Shown: positions 61,351 through 64,000 of the stretch, in pieces
Numbering within the stretch: the stretch's first letter is position 1
Layout: each line of letters opens with the position of its first letter
NCBI GenBank assembly: GCA_023055505.1
Contig: JALIRH010000008.1
Span: 5,023,775 to 5,087,774 of the forward strand
Direction: 5' to 3'
DNA from: Callipepla californica brunnescens
Taxonomy: Eukaryota; Chordata; Aves; Galliformes; Odontophoridae
Length of the DNA: 64,000 nt
Position numbers and translations under genes: made by a program
The notes under the pieces: model-generated
The model's input: only the letters and a program-made list of their open reading frames with translations
What the model was told of the DNA's origin: nothing
The model's database searches: none

Positions 61351-61438
61351 GGCTGGTATCCCTGGCCATGGCAGGGGGGGTTTGGAACTCGATAATCATA
61401 AAGGTCCCTCCCAACGTAAGCCATCCTATGATTCTGTG
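61351..61438 (+). mobile_element. CR1 LINE, 3' end fragment
   Basis: GGCTGGTATCCCTGGCCATGG, then GGTTTGGAACTCGATAATC, then AAGGTCCCTCCCAACGTAAGCC and CCTATGATTCTGTGA form the standard 3' terminal region of chicken CR1, ending in one copy of the ATTCTRTG-type repeat. It contains a run of seven G. It is a 5'-truncated copy of about 90 bp without coding sequence. Confidence 0.93.
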
Positions 61439-61439
61439 A

Positions 61440-63395
61440 AACTCCAAATCACGTGCAGTGTATGCATTGAGTGAAATGAAAATTGCATAAATATTTACGC
61501 TAGTTAATTGTGTTTATGTTAAAAGTTACAGTGTGTGTTTAATGCCTTTGGAAAATCTGTAAACTTGGCTTCTGGATAAAGACCTCCACAATGCAGTTTA
61601 GGGTTACAGGCACGTGTTTCTGTCACTCACTTGGAGCACTCCTGCAGAAAAGCTGGGCCTATTTTTTTTTCTCAGGTATCTAACATAGTTATACTGGCTA
61701 TGCCTCAGTAGCTGCTGAAACGTTTCACACTCTGATACTGAAATACAAACAGGAACTGCTTCCTTTTTCCATGGGTGAGAGCAAGATTTGGATTTTCAAT
61801 GTAAGGGTCTTTTATTCTGCCCTTATATCTCTCAAAAGAACCTTTTCCACTTAAAAGAAAGAGACCTTAAATAGGAATGCTGTCTCAACCTGATTCACAA
61901 GCTTTTTTCTTGTGTCCTCAACTCCGGCATAAAAATGCCTAGTTCTAATGCTCCTGCTGAAGAAAAAACTTCAATCAGACCTAGAGAGACTTGGGTAAAG
62001 CTGTTTGTTCACTAAGAGGACTTAGCCTTTAGTGTGCAAACAGTACAGAAACTATTTAGACACCTTTAAATCCTATGCACTCTTTGGATTGTTCACTAGA
62101 ACCATAGTTTCAAAGAGAGCTAGTTCAGACACATTCCCTGCAATTAGTACCACAGAAAAAAACCAAGGTTCTCCTCAGGCTTTTATAAGTATTGAGCTTT
62201 GAGAGATTTCACTCATATCTTAAGAATAATAACTTCATTATTAGCTTAGAACTTAACTATGTGCTCTTCTCATGAGATTCAGAGCCTTATTAGTAAAAAC
62301 ATTTTGTAAGACCAGCTGTTCTCACAGGACAAACTCAGCCTGCACCTTCCACTTCAACTTCTGTTTCTTTACAATATCCAGCACTAAAACATCATGAACC
62401 TGTGTTTGGAAGCAGCAATGCTATCCTTTGCCATCAGAAGTGCAACAGAAGTATCTCTTTGAGCAGCTAAACATGAAAACAGGACCAGCATCGAGCAGGC
62501 TTTCTATTTATGAGAAAAAAACCAGTTTGATGCAAAAGTTCATTATTTACTGAGCTCTTACGGTTCAGGTTTCTGCTCAGTATTTGCCCACAGCAGAGCA
62601 TCTGAACATATACTTAGCACTGAACAGGCTACAGGCTTTTCCCACGTAAACAAATCCTACCCATATCAAGAAAATACTAACTGCCATCAAATATGTACTA
62701 CAGGCTTACAGTCTGCATCAAGAATTTGATCTGAATATGCAAACTGAAATACCTTTCGTATTAGAATTTATTATTTTCTATCTGTTTTTTTCAAAGAGTT
62801 TAAATGTGAGAACATGCTGACATTGTTGAGACTTGTCCTTAGCACGCAAGATAAATTTCAAACTCACTCTATCAGTTGTTTTTAAGAAGAAATGTAAACA
62901 AGTAGGATCATTTTGCAATGTCCTCGAACAGGATCTTCTGTTAACAGTGATAGGGTTCCAGGGATTTACACTGCTGGTAAATCACAAATATTTTCTCACC
63001 ACGCTTTGCTGTTTTGAATGAAATCTATTATTGATTATGAACACTGGTTTAAATTGGACTTGGGTCACTGACATTTAATCTTAGTTTTACCTATTAAAGG
63101 ATAAAAAGAAACAGTAATATTCAAAGATTAACATTTACTGACACTTTCGTTGACTTCACTGTGTTCCGAGCAAAAAAAAGGAGACTGTCTTCCAGGTTAC
63201 AATTGAAGCACCAGAAACTGAAGTTCACAGTCTGGGTTATTATCGAAATTCAGTTGGGATAAGCAATGTAACAGCTCAATTGAAGATGCTTTCAGGTTTC
63301 AGATTCCTAGACAGACAGAAACATACACAAAGGATTCTTAAAGTGTTTCTCCCATTAGATTCTAAAAACTTCTGAAAATCCATATATGTGTATGG
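61440..63395. other. No gene seen
   Basis: AT-rich unique-looking DNA. No supportable gene, mobile element or notable repeat. Confidence 0.55.
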
Positions 63396-63425
63396 ATATA
63401 TATATATATACACACACACACACAC
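63396..63425 (+). repeat. (TA)n(CA)n compound microsatellite
   Basis: About seven TA units followed directly by about eight CA units. This is likely to be polymorphic. Confidence 0.92.
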
Positions 63426-64000
63426 TGAAAACTGGCCATGAGTGATTTGATTAAATACCACCACAATGGTTTTCTTGGGGAGTGAAAATCTGAGATACTG
63501 CTTGTCACAGCTGGTTTTTGCCGTGCCTCAAGTTCCTCAGGCCTGCAGAGAGGCAGAAACTGTTGGTTCCAACCAAACATCACATAAATGCAGGGACAGG
63601 ATTTAGGTTCGGCCCACAGTACAGACAGAGCTGGTATGTTTACCTGTACTATGATGTAAAGAATCAGTAAGCAAGCCTGGAAGCGCATTAAAATAATAAG
63701 CATAGGTCACAGGACACGCATGGCAAACTTAAAAATGAACAACTTCTGCAAAAAAGTTGTGATCACTGCTAGTTCTTTGGATGTAACCATCCAGGCCAGC
63801 TTTCTCCCCACACATTCAGGTCTCATGGGAAGGTGCTTCATTACAGAAGGCTTCCTACCAAGTGTTAGGAATGTTAGAGCACACAGCTTGCATACAGTTA
63901 GGGCTGAAGCCTAGAAATGACTCATGCCTAGTGCACACCATCACTCACAGTCTGGCTCTAATTCATTCCAAAACACGCTCTTCCACCAGTTATGTAAAAC
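63426..64000. other. No gene seen
   Basis: Unique-looking DNA to the window edge. A minus-strand frame of 113 codons (63362-63703) runs through the microsatellite and is not credible as a gene. Confidence 0.55.

Noticed and set aside
1..64000. CRISPR arrays, bacterial operons, integrated viral or organellar DNA
   Set aside because: No regularly spaced direct repeats, no ribosome-binding-site/start patterns, no retroviral LTR or gag/pol/env-like frames, and no mitochondrial gene sequence were recognised.

Overview
The window reads as vertebrate nuclear DNA, most likely from a galliform bird close to chicken. It is AT-rich (about 38-40% GC by eye) with few CpGs. It has three CR1 LINE 3' ends carrying the avian terminal ATTCTRTG-type motif, a degraded mariner copy of the type common in chicken-like genomes, short microsatellites and A-rich runs. 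I see no bacterial or organellar features: no operons, ribosome-binding sites, CRISPR arrays or tRNA/rRNA genes.

I could not support any protein-coding gene. Open reading frames are short (at most about 160 codons), overlap on both strands, and resemble no host protein family I know. The only protein-like signals are transposon fossils: CR1/L3-type reverse transcriptase at 10481-10660, an L2-like reverse transcriptase C-terminus at about 52480-52950, and mariner transposase ends at 60591-60840 on the minus strand. The window is best described as a gene desert or the inside of a very large intron. Exons of a non-coding RNA or isolated short coding exons cannot be excluded by eye.

Layout. 1-10 kb: AT-rich sequence with several GC-richer patches, including one small CpG-enriched patch (4030-4360) holding a strong splice-donor-like site, the best candidate for a non-coding exon or promoter. 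10-17 kb: the CR1/L3 fossil, A/T-rich runs, a 12-bp perfect hairpin at 15.63 kb and a conserved-element-like stretch at 14.5-14.7 kb. 17-42 kb: mostly featureless unique-looking DNA with microsatellites, several perfect short palindromes and one 27-bp tandem duplication. 42-62 kb: the most repeat-informative part, with a tRNA-SINE-like head, three CR1 ends, the L2-like fossil, an exact 33-bp tandem duplication, the mariner relic, and at least five highly decayed segments resembling old palindromic MITE families of reptiles and birds. 62-64 kb: unique-looking DNA with a (TA)n(CA)n microsatellite.

I did not find a convincing undescribed biological system. The points most worth checking are the CpG-enriched patch with its donor site, the homeodomain-site-rich stretches that look like conserved non-coding elements, and the cluster of ancient palindromic repeats.
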